From contig JAZGUH010000087.1 of the NCBI GenBank assembly GCA_037893225.1, positions 806,001 to 870,000 on the forward strand: a stretch of 64,000 nt of DNA, in the 5' to 3' direction. Position numbers and translations under genes: made by a program. This document shows, in pieces, positions 12,109 through 25,092 of this stretch (position 1 is its first letter; each line of letters starts with the position of its first letter). Below the pieces are notes generated by a model that was given only the letters and a program-made list of their open reading frames with translations, was not told where the DNA came from and made no database searches. The DNA is from Hippasteria phrygiana (lineage: Eukaryota > Echinodermata > Asteroidea > Valvatida > Goniasteridae).

Positions 12109-13963
12109 TTGTGGAGAAAATTCAAACCTCGCAATGTTAATTTTCTTTCCGGCCAACATCTGTGTACATATTACCGTCTATTTATTGCTCCATGCATGTC
12201 AAATTCCCTGGGGTATGGACTTGCTTTATTCATTCATAATTGCATGAAATATCAACCAAATGCAGTATTTTTGACATGTATGGATAGCTTAGATCTGGCG
12301 CTACATGTTGCAATCATCGGCGGCTTCCTAGAGTTAAAACTTGTGGAGAAAATTCAAACCTCGCAATGTTTATTTTCTTTCCGGCCAACATCTGTGTACA
12401 TGTTACCGTCTATTTATTGCTCCATGCCTGTCAAATTCCCTGGGGTATGGACTTGCTTTACTCATTCATAATTGCATGAAATATCAACCAAATTCAGTAA
12501 TTTTGACATGTATGGCTAGCTTAGATCTGGCGCTACATGTTGCAATTATCGGCGGCTTCTTAGAGTTAACACTTGTGGAGAAAATTCAAACCTCGCAATG
12601 TTTATTTTCTTTCCGGCCAACATCTGTGTACATGTTACCGTCTATTTATTGCTCCATGCATGTCAAATTCCCTGGGGTATGGACTTGCTTTACTCATTCA
12701 TAATTGCATGAAATATCAACCAAATGCAGTAATTTTGACATGTATGTATAGCTTAGATCTGGCGCTACATGTTGCAATCATCGGCGGCTTCCCAGAGTTA
12801 AAACTTGTGGAGAAAATTCAAACCTCGCAATGTTTATTTTCTTTCCGGCCAACATCTGTGTGCATATTACCGTCTATTTATTGCTCCATGCATGTCAAAT
12901 TCCCTGGGGTATGGACTTGCTATACTCATTCATAATTGCATGAAATATCAACCAAATTCAGTAATTTTGACATGTATGGATAGCTTAGATCTGGCGCTAC
13001 ATGTTGCAATTATCGGCGGCTTCTTAGAGTTAACACTTGTGGAGAAAATTCAAACCTCGCAATGTTTATTTTCTTTCCGGCCAACATCTGTGTACATGTT
13101 ACCGTCTATTTATTGCTTCATGCCTGTCAAATTCTCTGGGGTATGGACTTGCTTTACTCATTCATAATTGCATGAAATATCAACCAAATGCAGTAATTTT
13201 GACATGTATGTATAGCTTAGATCTGGCGCTACATGTTGCAATCATCGGCGGCTTCCCAGAGTTAAAACTTGTGGAGAAAATTCAAACCTCGCAATGTTTA
13301 TTTTCTTTCCGGCCAACATCTGTGTACATGTTACCGTCTATTTATTGCTCCATGCATGTCAAATTCCCTGGGGTATGGACTTGCTTTACTCATTCATAAT
13401 TGCATGAAATATCAACCAAATGCAGTATTTTTGACATGTATGGATAGCTTAGATCTGGCGCTACATGTTGCAATCATCGGCGGCTTCCTAGAGTTAAAAC
13501 TTGTGGAGAAAATTCAAACCTCGCAATGTTTATTTTCTTTCCGGCCAACATCTGTGTACATGTTACCGTCTATTTATTGCTCCATGCATGTCAAATTCCC
13601 TGGGGTATGGACTTGCTTTACTCATTCATAATTGCATGAAATATCAACCAAATTCAGTAATTTTGACATGTATGGATAGCTTAGATCTGGCGCTACATGT
13701 TGCAATTATCGGCGGCTTCTTAGAGTTAAAACTTGCGGAGAAAATTCAAACCTCGCAATGTTTATTTTCTTTCCGGCCAACATCTGTGTGCATATTACCT
13801 TCTATTTATTGCTCCATGCCTGTCAAATTCCCCAGGGTATGACTTGCTTTACTCATTCATAATTGCATGAAATATCAACCAAATTCAGTAATTTTGACAT
13901 GTATGGATAGCTTAGATCTGGCGCTACATGTTGCAATCATCGGCGGCTTCCCAGAGTTAAAAC
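12109..13963 (+). repeat. HOR 8-mer, 1,855 bp
   Basis: N 12109, P 12341, W 12573, X 12805, V 13037, T 13269, R 13501, S 13733. This is the intact form of the unit at 4224. A T-to-C at 13736, at the start of S, recurs at 19069. Confidence 0.9.
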
Positions 13964-15122
13964 TTGTGGAGAAAATTCAAACCTCGCAATGTTAATTTTC
14001 TTTCCGGCCAACATCTGTGTACATATTACCGTCTATTTATTGCTCCATGCATGTCAAATTCCCTGGGGTATGGACTTGCTTTATTCATTCATAATTGCAT
14101 GAAATATCAACCAAATGCAGTAATTTTGACATGTATGGATAGCTTAGATCTGGCGCTACATGTTGCAATCATCGGCGGCTTCCTAGAGTTAAAACTTGTG
14201 GAGAAAATTCAAACCTCGCAATGTTTATTTTCTTTCCGGCCAACATCTGTGTACATGTTACCGTCTATTTATTGCTCCATGCCTGTCAAATTCCCTGGGG
14301 TATGGACTTGCTTTACTCATTCATAATTGCATGAAATATCAACCAAATTCAGTAATTTTGACATGTATGGCTAGCTTAGATCTGGCGCTACATGTTGCAA
14401 TTATCGGCGGCTTCTTAGAGTTAACACTTGTGGAGAAAATTCAAACCTCGCAATGTTTATTTTCTTTCCGGCCAACATCTGTGTACATGTTACCGTCTAT
14501 TTATTGCTCCATGCCTGTCAAATTCCCTGGGGTATGGACTTGCTTTACTCATTCATAATTGCATGAAATATCAACCAAATGCAGTAATTTTGACATGTAT
14601 GTATAGCTTAGATCTGGCGCTACATGTTGCAATCATCGGCGGCTTCCCAGAGTTAAAACTTGTGGAGAAAATTCAAACCTCGCAATGTTTATTTTCTTTC
14701 CGGCCAACATCTGTGTACATGTTACCGTCTATTTATTGCTCCATGCATGTCAAATTCCCTGGGGTATGGACTTGCTTTACTCATACATAATTGCATGAAA
14801 TATCAACCAAATTCAGTAATTTTGACATGTATGGATAGCTTAGATCTGGCGCTACATGTTGCAATTATCGGCGGCTTCTTAGAGTTAAAACTTGTGGAGA
14901 AAATTCAAACCTCGCAATGTTTATTTTCTTTCCGGCCAACATCTGTGTGCATATTACCTTCTATTTATTGCTCCATGCCTGTCAAATTCCCCAGGGTATG
15001 ACTTGCTTTACTCATTCATAATTGCATGAAATATCAACCAAATTCAGTAATTTTGACATGTATGGATAGCTTAGATCTGGCGCTACATGTTGCAATCATC
15101 GGCGGCTTCCCAGAGTTAAAAC
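13964..15122 (+). repeat. HOR 5-mer, 1,159 bp
   Basis: Nb 13964, P 14196, Q 14428, R 14660, S 14892. A private TCATACAT at 14781 (normal TCATTCAT) recurs at 20114, exactly 5,333 bp on. Confidence 0.9.
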
Positions 15123-16745
15123 TTGTGGAGAAAATTCAAACCTCGCAATGTTAATTTTCTTTCCGGCCAACATCTGTGTACATATTACCGTCTATTTATT
15201 GCTCCATGCATGTCAAATTCCCTGGGGTATGGACTTGCTTTATTCATTCATAATTGCATGAAATATCAACCAAATGCAGTATTTTTGACATGTATGGATA
15301 GCTTAGATCTGGCGCTACATGTTGCAATCATCGGCGGCTTCCTAGAGTTAAAACTTGTGGAGAAAATTCAAACCTCGCAATGTTTATTTTCTTTCCGGCC
15401 AACATCTGTGTACATGTTACCGTCTATTTATTGCTCCATGCCTGTCAAATTCCCTGGGGTATGGACTTGCTTTACTCATTCATAATTGCATGAAATATCA
15501 ACCAAATGCAGTAATTTTGACATGTATGGCTAGCTTAGATCTGGCGCTACATGTTGCAATTATCGGCGGCTTCTTAGAGTTAACACTTGTGGAGAAAATT
15601 CAAACCTCGCAATGTTTATTTTCTTTCCGGCCAACATCTGTGTACATGTTACCGTCTATTTATTGCTCCATGCATGTCAAATTCCCCAGGGTATGGACTT
15701 GCTTTACTCATTCATAATTGCATGAAATATCAACCAAATGCAGTAATTTTGACATGTATGTATAGCTTAGATCTGGCGCTACATGTTGCAATCATCGGCG
15801 GCTTCCCAGAGTTAAAACTTGTGGAGAAAATTCAAACCTCGCAATGTTTATTTTCTTTCCGGCCAACATCTGTGTGCATATTACCGTCTATTTATTGCTC
15901 CATGCATGTCAAATTCCCTGGGGTATGGACTTGCTATACTCATTCATAATTGCATGAAATATCAACCAAATTCAGTAATTTTGACATGTATGGATAGCTT
16001 AGATCTGGCGCTACATGTTGCAATTATCGGCGGCTTCTTAGAGTTAACACTTGTGGAGAAAATTCAAACCTCGCAATGTTTATTTTCTTTCCGGCCAACA
16101 TCTGTGTACATGTTACCGTCTATTTATTGCTTCATGCCTGTCAAATTCCCTGGGGTATGGACTTGCTTTACTCATTCAGAATTGCATGAAATATCAACCA
16201 AATGCAGTAATTTTGACATGTATGTATAGCTTAGATCTGGCGCTACATGTTGCAATCATCGGCGGCTTCCCAGAGTTAAAACTTGTGGAGAAAATTCAAA
16301 CCTCGCAATGTTTATGTTTCTTCCGGCCAACATCTGTGTACATGTTACCGTCTATTTATTGCTCCATGCATGTCAAATTCCCTGGGGTATGGACTTGCTT
16401 TACTCATTCATAATTGCATGAAATATCAACCAAATTCAGTAATTTTGACATGTATGGATAGCTTAGATCTGGCGCTACATGTTGCAATTATCGGCGGCTT
16501 CTTAGAGTTAAAACTTGTGGAGAAAATTCAAACCTCGCAATGTTTATTTTCTTTCCGGCCAACATCTGTGTGCATATTACCTTCTATTTATTGCTCCATG
16601 CCTGTCAAATTCCCCAGGGTATGACTTGCTTTACTCATTCATAATTGCATGAAATATCAACCAAATTCAGTAATTTTGACATGTATGGATAGCTTAGATC
16701 TGGCGCTACATGTTGCAATCATCGGCGGCTTCCCAGAGTTAAAAC
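15123..16745 (+). repeat. HOR 7-mer, 1,623 bp
   Basis: N 15123, Pg 15355, Wc 15587, X 15819, V 16051, R 16283, S 16515. A T-to-G at 16179 removes the usual TAA in TCATAATT. R 16283 has TTTATGTTTC in place of TTTATTTTCT, a G gained and a T lost. Both changes recur 5,333 bp downstream. Confidence 0.9.
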
Positions 16746-19296
16746 TTGTGGAGAAAATTCAAACCTCGCAATGTTAATTTTCTTTCCGGCCAACATCTGT
16801 GTACATATTACCGTATATTTATTGCTCCATGCATGTCAAATTCCCTGGGGTATGGACTTGCTTTATTCATTCATAATTGCATGAAATATCAACCAAATGC
16901 AGTATTTTTGACATGTATGGATAGCTTAGATCTGGCGCTACATGTTGCAATCATCGGCGGCTTCCTAGAGTTAAAACTTGTGGAGAAAATTCAAACCTCG
17001 CAATGTTTATTTTCTTTCCGGCCAACATCTGTGTACATGTTACCGTCTATTTATTGCTCCATGCCTGTCAAATTCCCTGGGGTATGGACTTGCTTTACTC
17101 ATTCATAATTGCATGAAATATCAACCAAATTCAGTAATTTTGACATGTATGGCTAGCTTAGATCTGGCGCTACATGTTGCAATTATCGGCGGCTTCTTAG
17201 AGTTAACACTTGTGGAGAAAATTCAAACCTCGCAATGTTTATTTTCTTTCCGGCCAACATCTGTGTACATGTTACCGTCTATTTATTGCTCCATGCATGT
17301 CAAATTCCCTGGGGTATGGACTTGCTTTACTCATTCATAATTGCATGAAATATCAACCAAATGCAGTAATTTTGACATGTATGTATAGCTTAGATCTGGC
17401 GCTACATGTTGCAATCATCGGCGGCTTCCCAGAGTTAAAACTTGTGGAGAAAATTCAAACCTCGCAATGTTTATTTTCTTTCCGGCCAACATCTGTGTGC
17501 ATATTACCGTCTATTTATTGCTTCATGCCTGTCAAATTCCCTGGGGTATGGACTTGCTTTACTCATTCATAATTGCATGAAATATCAACCAAATGCAGTA
17601 ATTTTGACATGTATGTATAGCTTAGATCTGGCGCTACATGTTGCAATCATCGGCGGCTTCCCAGAGTTAAAACTTGTGGAGAAAATTCAAACCTCGCAAT
17701 GTTTATTTTCTTTCCGGCCAACATCTGTGTACATGTTACCGTCTATTTATTGCTCCATGCCTGTCAAATTCCCTGGGGTATGGACTTGCTTTACTCATTC
17801 ATAATTGCATGAAATATCAACCAAATTCAGTAATTTTGACATGTATGGCTAGCTTAGATCTGGCGCTACATGTTGCAATTATCGGCGGCTTCTTAGAGTT
17901 AACACTTGTGGAGAAAATTCAAACCTCGCAATGTTTATTTTCTTTCCGGCCAACATCTGTGTACATGTTACCGTCTATTTATTGCTCCATGCATGTCAAA
18001 TTCCCTGGGGTATGGACTTGCTTTACTCATTCATAATTGCATGAAATATCAACCAAATGCAGTAATTTTGACATGTATGTATAGCTTAGATCTGGCGCTA
18101 CATGTTGCAATCATCGGCGGCTTCCCAGAGTTAAAACTTGTGGAGAAAATTCAAACCTCGCAATGTTTATTTTCTTTCCGGCCAACATCTGTGTGCATAT
18201 TACCGTCTATTTATTGCTCCATGCATGTCAAATTCCCTGGGGTATGGACTTGCTATACTCATTCATAATTGCATGAAATATCAACCAAATTCAGTAATTT
18301 TGACATGTATGGATAGCTTAGATCTGGCGCTACATGTTGCAATTATCGGCGGCTTCTTAGAGTTAACACTTGTGGAGAAAATTCAAACCTCGCAATGTTT
18401 ATTTTCTTTCCGGCCAACATCTGTGTACATGTTACCGTCTATTTATTGCTTCATGCCTGTCAAATTCTCTGGGGTATGGACTTGCTTTACTCATTCATAA
18501 TTGCATGAAATATCAACCAAATGCAGTAATTTTGACATGTATGTATAGCTTAGATCTGGCGCTACATGTTGCAATCATCGGCGGCTTCCCAGAGTTAAAA
18601 CTTGTGGAGAAAATTCAAACCTCGCAATGTTTATTTTCTTTCCGGCCAACATCTGTGTACATGTTACCGTCTATTTATTGCTCCATGCATGTCAAATTCC
18701 CTGGGGTATGGACTTGCTTTACTCATTCATAATTGCATGAAATATCAACCAAATGCAGTATTTTTGACATGTATGGATAGCTTAGATCTGGCGCTACATG
18801 TTGCAATCATCGGCGGCTTCCTAGAGTTAAAACTTGTGGAGAAAATTCAAACCTCGCAATGTTTATTTTCTTTCCGGCCAACATCTGTGTACATGTTACC
18901 GTCTATTTATTGCTCCATGCATGTCAAATTCCCTGGGGTATGGACTTGCTTTACTCATTCATAATTGCATGAAATATCAACCAAATTCAGTAATTTTGAC
19001 ATGTATGGATAGCTTAGATCTGGCGCTACATGTTGCAATTATCGGCGGCTTCTTAGAGTTAAAACTTGCGGAGAAAATTCAAACCTCGCAATGTTTATTT
19101 TCTTTCCGGCCAACATCTGTGTGCATATTACCTTCTATTTATTGCTCCATGCCTGTCAAATTCCCCAGGGTATGACTTGCTTTACTCATTCATAATTGCA
19201 TGAAATATCAACCAAATTCAGTAATTTTGACATGTATGGATAGCTTAGATCTGGCGCTACATGTTGCAATCATCGGCGGCTTCCCAGAGTTAAAAC
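16746..19296 (+). repeat. HOR 11-mer, 2,551 bp
   Basis: N 16746 (C70A at 16815), P 16978, W 17210, X/V 17442, P 17674, W 17906, X 18138, V 18370, T 18602, R 18834, S 19066. The second P marks the start of the second copy of a 5,333-bp duplication, which explains the long unit. Confidence 0.9.
17442..17673 (+). repeat. Hybrid monomer X/V
   Basis: Front of X or Xb (A58G, G62A) joined to V (C82T, then Q-type back). The switch lies in the short interval between positions 62 and 82 of the monomer. An identical hybrid is at 22775, so it predates the 5,333-bp duplication. Confidence 0.86.
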
Positions 19297-20455
19297 TTGT
19301 GGAGAAAATTCAAACCTCGCAATGTTAATTTTCTTTCCGGCCAACATCTGTGTACATATTACCGTCTATTTATTGCTCCATGCATGTCAAATTCCCTGGG
19401 GTATGGACTTGCTTTATTCATTCATAATTGCATGAAATATCAACCAAATGCAGTAATTTTGACATGTATGGATAGCTTAGATCTGGCGCTACATGTTGCA
19501 ATCATCGGCGGCTTCCTAGAGTTAAAACTTGTGGAGAAAATTCAAACCTCGCAATGTTTATTTTCTTTCCGGCCAACATCTGTGTACATGTTACCATCTA
19601 TTTATTGCTCCATGCCTGTCAAATTCCCTGGGGTATGGACTTGCTTTACTCATTCATAATTGCATGAAATATCAACCAAATTCAGTAATTTTGACATGTA
19701 TGGCTAGCTTAGATCTGGCGCTACATGTTGCAATTATCGGCGGCTTCTTAGAGTTAACACTTGTGGAGAAAATTCAAACCTCGCAATGTTTATTTTCTTT
19801 CCGGCCAACATCTGTGTACATGTTACCGTCTATTTATTGCTCCATGCCTGTCAAATTCCCTGGGGTATGGACTTGCTTTACTCATTCATAATTGCATGAA
19901 ATATCAACCAAATGCAGTAATTTTGACATGTATGTATAGCTTAGATCTGGCGCTACATGTTGCAATCATCGGCGGCTTCCCAGAGTTAAAACTTGTGGAG
20001 AAAATTCAAACCTCGCAATGTTTATTTTCTTTCCGGCCAACATCTGTGTACATGTTACCGTCTATTTATTGCTCCATGCATGTCAAATTCCCTGGGGTAT
20101 GGACTTGCTTTACTCATACATAATTGCATGAAATATCAACCAAATTCAGTAATTTTGACATGTATGGATAGCTTAGATCTGGCGCTACATGTTGCAATTA
20201 TCGGCGGCTTCTTAGAGTTAAAACTTGTGGAGAAAATTCAAACCTCGCAATGTTTATTTTCTTTCCGGCCAACATCTGTGTGCATATTACCTTCTATTTA
20301 TTGCTCCATGCCTGTCAAATTCCCCAGGGTATGACTTGCTTTACTCATTCATAATTGCATGAAATATCAACCAAATTCAGTAATTTTGACATGTATGGAT
20401 AGCTTAGATCTGGCGCTACATGTTGCAATCATCGGCGGCTTCCCAGAGTTAAAAC
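19297..20455 (+). repeat. HOR 5-mer, 1,159 bp
   Basis: Nb 19297, P 19529 (private A at 19596), Q 19761, R 19993, S 20225. Counterpart of the unit at 13964. Confidence 0.9.
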
Positions 20456-22078
20456 TTGTGGAGAAAATTCAAACCTCGCAATGTTAATTTTCTTTCCGGC
20501 CAACATCTGTGTACATATTACCGTCTATTTATTGCTCCATGCATGTCAAATTCCCTGGGGTATGGACTTGCTTTATTCATTCATAATTGCATGAAATATC
20601 AACCAAATGCAGTATTTTTGACATGTATGGATAGCTTAGATCTGGCGCTACATGTTGCAATCATCGGCGGCTTCCTAGAGTTAAAACTTGTGGAGAAAAT
20701 TCAAACCTCGCAATGTTTATTTTCTTTCCGGCCAACATCTGTGTACATGTTACCGTCTATTTATTGCTCCATGCCTGTCAAATTCCCTGGGGTATGGACT
20801 TGCTTTACTCATTCATAATTGCATGAAATATCAACCAAATGCAGTAATTTTGACATGTATGGCTAGCTTAGATCTGGCGCTACATGTTGCAATTATCGGC
20901 GGCTTCTTAGAGTTAACACTTGTGGAGAAAATTCAAACCTCGCAATGTTTATTTTCTTTCCGGCCAACATCTGTGTACATGTTACCGTCTATTTATTGCT
21001 CCATGCATGTCAAATTCCCCAGGGTATGGACTTGCTTTACTCATTCATAATTGCATGAAATATCAACCAAATGCAGTAATTTTGACATGTATGTATAGCT
21101 TAGATCTGGCGCTACATGTTGCAATCATCGGCGGCTTCCCAGAGTTAAAACTTGTGGAGAAAATTCAAACCTCGCAATGTTTATTTTCTTTCCGGCCAAC
21201 ATCTGTGTGCATATTACCGTCTATTTATTGCTCCATGCATGTCAAATTCCCTGGGGTATGGACTTGCTATACTCATTCATAATTGCATGAAATATCAACC
21301 AAATTCAGTAATTTTGACATGTATGGATAGCTTAGATCTGGCGCTACATGTTGCAATTATCGGCGGCTTCTTAGAGTTAACACTTGTGGAGAAAATTCAA
21401 ACCTCGCAATGTTTATTTTCTTTCCGGCCAACATCTGTGTACATGTTACCGTCTATTTATTGCTTCATGCCTGTCAAATTCCCTGGGGTATGGACTTGCT
21501 TTACTCATTCAGAATTGCATGAAATATCAACCAAATGCAGTAATTTTGACATGTATGTATAGCTTAGATCTGGCGCTACATGTTGCAATCATCGGCGGCT
21601 TCCCAGAGTTAAAACTTGTGGAGAAAATTCAAACCTCGCAATGTTTATGTTTCTTCCGGCCAACATCTGTGTACATGTTACCGTCTATTTATTGCTCCAT
21701 GCATGTCAAATTCCCTGGGGTATGGACTTGCTTTACTCATTCATAATTGCATGAAATATCAACCAAATTCAGTAATTTTGACATGTATGGATAGCTTAGA
21801 TCTGGCGCTACATGTTGCAATTATCGGCGGCTTCTTAGAGTTAAAACTTGTGGAGAAAATTCAAACCTCGCAATGTTTATTTTCTTTCCGGCCAACATCT
21901 GTGTGCATATTACCTTCTATTTATTGCTCCATGCCTGTCAAATTCCCCAGGGTATGACTTGCTTTACTCATTCATAATTGCATGAAATATCAACCAAATT
22001 CAGTAATTTTGACATGTATGGATAGCTTAGATCTGGCGCTACATGTTGCAATCATCGGCGGCTTCCCAGAGTTAAAAC
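20456..22078 (+). repeat. HOR 7-mer, 1,623 bp
   Basis: N 20456, Pg 20688, Wc 20920, X 21152, V 21384, R 21616, S 21848. Counterpart of the unit at 15123, including the G at 21512 and the altered T run at 21649. Confidence 0.9.
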
Positions 22079-23469
22079 TTGTGGAGAAAATTCAAACCTC
22101 GCAATGTTAATTTTCTTTCCGGCCAACATCTGTGTACATATTACCGTATATTTATTGCTCCATGCATGTCAAATTCCCTGGGGTATGGACTTGCTTTATT
22201 CATTCATAATTGCATGAAATATCAACCAAATGCAGTATTTTTGACATGTATGGATAGCTTAGATCTGGCGCTACATGTTGCAATCATCGGCGGCTTCCTA
22301 GAGTTAAAACTTGTGGAGAAAATTCAAACCTCGCAATGTTTATTTTCTTTCCGGCCAACATCTGTGTACATGTTACCGTCTATTTATTGCTCCATGCCTG
22401 TCAAATTCCCTGGGGTATGGACTTGCTTTACTCATTCATAATTGCATGAAATATCAACCAAATTCAGTAATTTTGACATGTATGGCTAGCTTAGATCTGG
22501 CGCTACATGTTGCAATTATCGGCGGCTTCTTAGAGTTAACACTTGTGGAGAAAATTCAAACCTCGCAATGTTTATTTTCTTTCCGGCCAACATCTGTGTA
22601 CATGTTACCGTCTATTTATTGCTCCATGCATGTCAAATTCCCTGGGGTATGGACTTGCTTTACTCATTCATAATTGCATGAAATATCAACCAAATGCAGT
22701 AATTTTGACATGTATGTATAGCTTAGATCTGGCGCTACATGTTGCAATCATCGGCGGCTTCCCAGAGTTAAAACTTGTGGAGAAAATTCAAACCTCGCAA
22801 TGTTTATTTTCTTTCCGGCCAACATCTGTGTGCATATTACCGTCTATTTATTGCTTCATGCCTGTCAAATTCCCTGGGGTATGGACTTGCTTTACTCATT
22901 CATAATTGCATGAAATATCAACCAAATGCAGTAATTTTGACATGTATGTATAGCTTAGATCTGGCGCTACATGTTGCAATCATCGGCGGCTTCCCAGAGT
23001 TAAAACTTGTGGAGAAAATTCAAACCTCGCAATGTTTATTTTCTTTCCGGCCAACATCTGTGTACATGTTACCGTCTATTTATTGCTCCATGCATGTCAA
23101 ATTCCCTGGGGTATGGACTTGCTTTACTCATTCATAATTGCATGAAATATCAACCAAATTCAGTAATTTTGACATGTATGGATAGCTTAGATCTGGCGCT
23201 ACATGTTGCAATTATCGGCGGCTTCTTAGAGTTAAAACTTGTGGAGAAAATTCAAACCTCGCAATGTTTATTTTCTTTCCGGCCAACATCTGTGTGCATA
23301 TTACCTTCTATTTATTGCTCCATGCCTGTCAAATTCCCCAGGGTATGACTTGCTTTACTCATTCATAATTGCATGAAATATCAACCAAATTCAGTAATTT
23401 TGACATGTATGGATAGCTTAGATCTGGCGCTACATGTTGCAATCATCGGCGGCTTCCCAGAGTTAAAAC
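22079..23469 (+). repeat. HOR 6-mer, 1,391 bp
   Basis: N 22079 (C70A at 22148), P 22311, W 22543, X/V 22775, R 23007, S 23239. It is the last unit of the left domain, and type V is not seen downstream of it. Confidence 0.9.
22775..23006 (+). repeat. Hybrid monomer X/V, second copy
   Basis: Same hybrid as 17442-17673. Here it is followed by R instead of P, which marks the end of duplication copy B. Confidence 0.86.
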
Positions 23470-25092
23470 TTGTGGAGAAAATTCAAACCTCGCAATGTTA
23501 ATTTTCTTTCCGGCCAACATCTGTGTACATATTACCGTCTATTTATTGCTCCATGCATGTCAAATTCCCTGGGGTATGGACTTGCTTTATTCATTCATAA
23601 TTGCATGAAATATCTACCAAATGCAGTAATTTTGACATGTATGGATAGCTTAGATCTGGCGCTACATGTTGCAATCATCGGCGGCTTCCTAGAGTTAAAA
23701 CTTGTGGAGAAAATTCAAACCTCGCAATGTTTATTTTCTTTCCGGCCAACATTTGTGTACATGTTACCGTCTATTTATTGCTCCATGCCTGTCAAATTCC
23801 CTGGGGTATGGACTTGCTTTACTCATTCATAATTGCATGAAATATCAACCAAATTCAGTAATTTTGACATGTATGGCTAGCTTAGATCTGGCGCTACATG
23901 TTGCAATTATCGGCGGCTTCTTAGAGTTAACACTTGTGGAGAAAATTCAAACCTCGCAATGTTTATTTTCTTTCCGGCCAACATCTGTGTACATGTTACC
24001 GTCTATTTATTGCTCCATGCCTGTCAAATTCCCTGGGGTATGGACTTGCTTTACTCATTCATAATTGCATGAAATATCAACCAAATGCAGTAATTTTGAC
24101 ATGTATGTATAGCTTAGATCTGGCGCTACATGTTGCAATCATCGGCGGCTTCCCAGAGTTAAAACTTGTGGAGAAAATTCAAACCTCGCAATGTTTATTT
24201 TCTTTCCGGCCAACATCTGTGTGCATATTACCGTCTATTTATTGCTCCATGCATGTCAAATTCCCTGGGGTATGGACTTGCTTTACTCATTCATAATTGC
24301 ATGAAATATCAACCAAATTCAGTAATTTTGACATGTATGGATAGCTTAGATCTGGCGCTACATGTTGCAATTATCGGCGGCTTCTTAGAGTTAACACTTG
24401 TGGAGAAAATTCAAACCTCGCAATGTTTATTTTCTTTCCGGCCAACATCTGTGTACATGTTACCGTCTATTTATTGCTCCATGCCTGTCAAATTCCCTGG
24501 GGTATGGACTTGCTTTACTCATTCATAATTGCATGAAATATCAACCAAATGCAGTAATTTTGACATGTATGTATAGCTTAGATCTGGCGCTACATGTTGC
24601 AATCATCGGCGGCTTCCCAGAGTTAAAACTTGTGGAGAAAATTCAAACCTCGCAATGTTTATTTTCTTTCCGGCCAACATCTGTGTACATGTTACCGTCT
24701 ATTTATTGCTCCATGCATGTCAAATTCCCTGGGGTATGGACTTGCTTTACTCATTCATAATTGCATGAAATATCAACCAAATTCAGTAATTTTGACATGT
24801 ATGGATAGCTTAGATCTGGCGCTACATGTTGCAATTATCGGCGGCTTCTTAGAGTTAAAACTTGTGGAGAAAATTCAAACCTCGCAATGTTTATTTTCTT
24901 TCCGGCCAACATCTGTGTGCATATTACCTTCTATTTATTGCTCCATGCCTGTCAAATTCCCCAGGGTATGACTTGCTTTACTCATTCATAATTGCATGAA
25001 ATATCAACCAAATTCAGTAATTTTGACATGTATGGATAGCTTAGATCTGGCGCTACATGTTGCAATCATCGGCGGCTTCCCAGAGTTAAAAC
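23470..25092 (+). repeat. HOR 7-mer, 1,623 bp
   Basis: Nc 23470 (first Nc, A146T at 23615), P 23702 (C-to-T at 23753), Q 23934, Xb 24166, Q 24398, R 24630, S 24862. First unit of the right domain, with the Q-Xb-Q insert. Confidence 0.9.

Larger units (their letters stand above)
12341..17673 (+). repeat. 5,333-bp segmental duplication, copy A
   Basis: Twenty-three monomers, P 12341 to X/V 17442, repeated in the same order at 17674-23006. Shared private variants at the exact offset: 13736/19069, 14781/20114, 16179/21512, 16316/21649, 16815/22148. The left boundary lies between about 12330 and 12428, where N back or P front stop being informative. The only difference I noticed between copies is G-to-A at 19596. 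Confidence 0.9.
17674..23006 (+). repeat. 5,333-bp segmental duplication, copy B
   Basis: Second tandem copy, directly abutting copy A. It carries a private change at 19596 (ACCATC for ACCGTC, loss of a CpG). Near-identity suggests a very recent event. Confidence 0.9.

Noticed and set aside
16174..16229. Longer 136-codon open frames at 15819 and 21152 as special genes
   Set aside because: They are longer only because a T-to-G at 16179 (and its duplicate 21512) removes the usual TAA; the next stop follows soon after.
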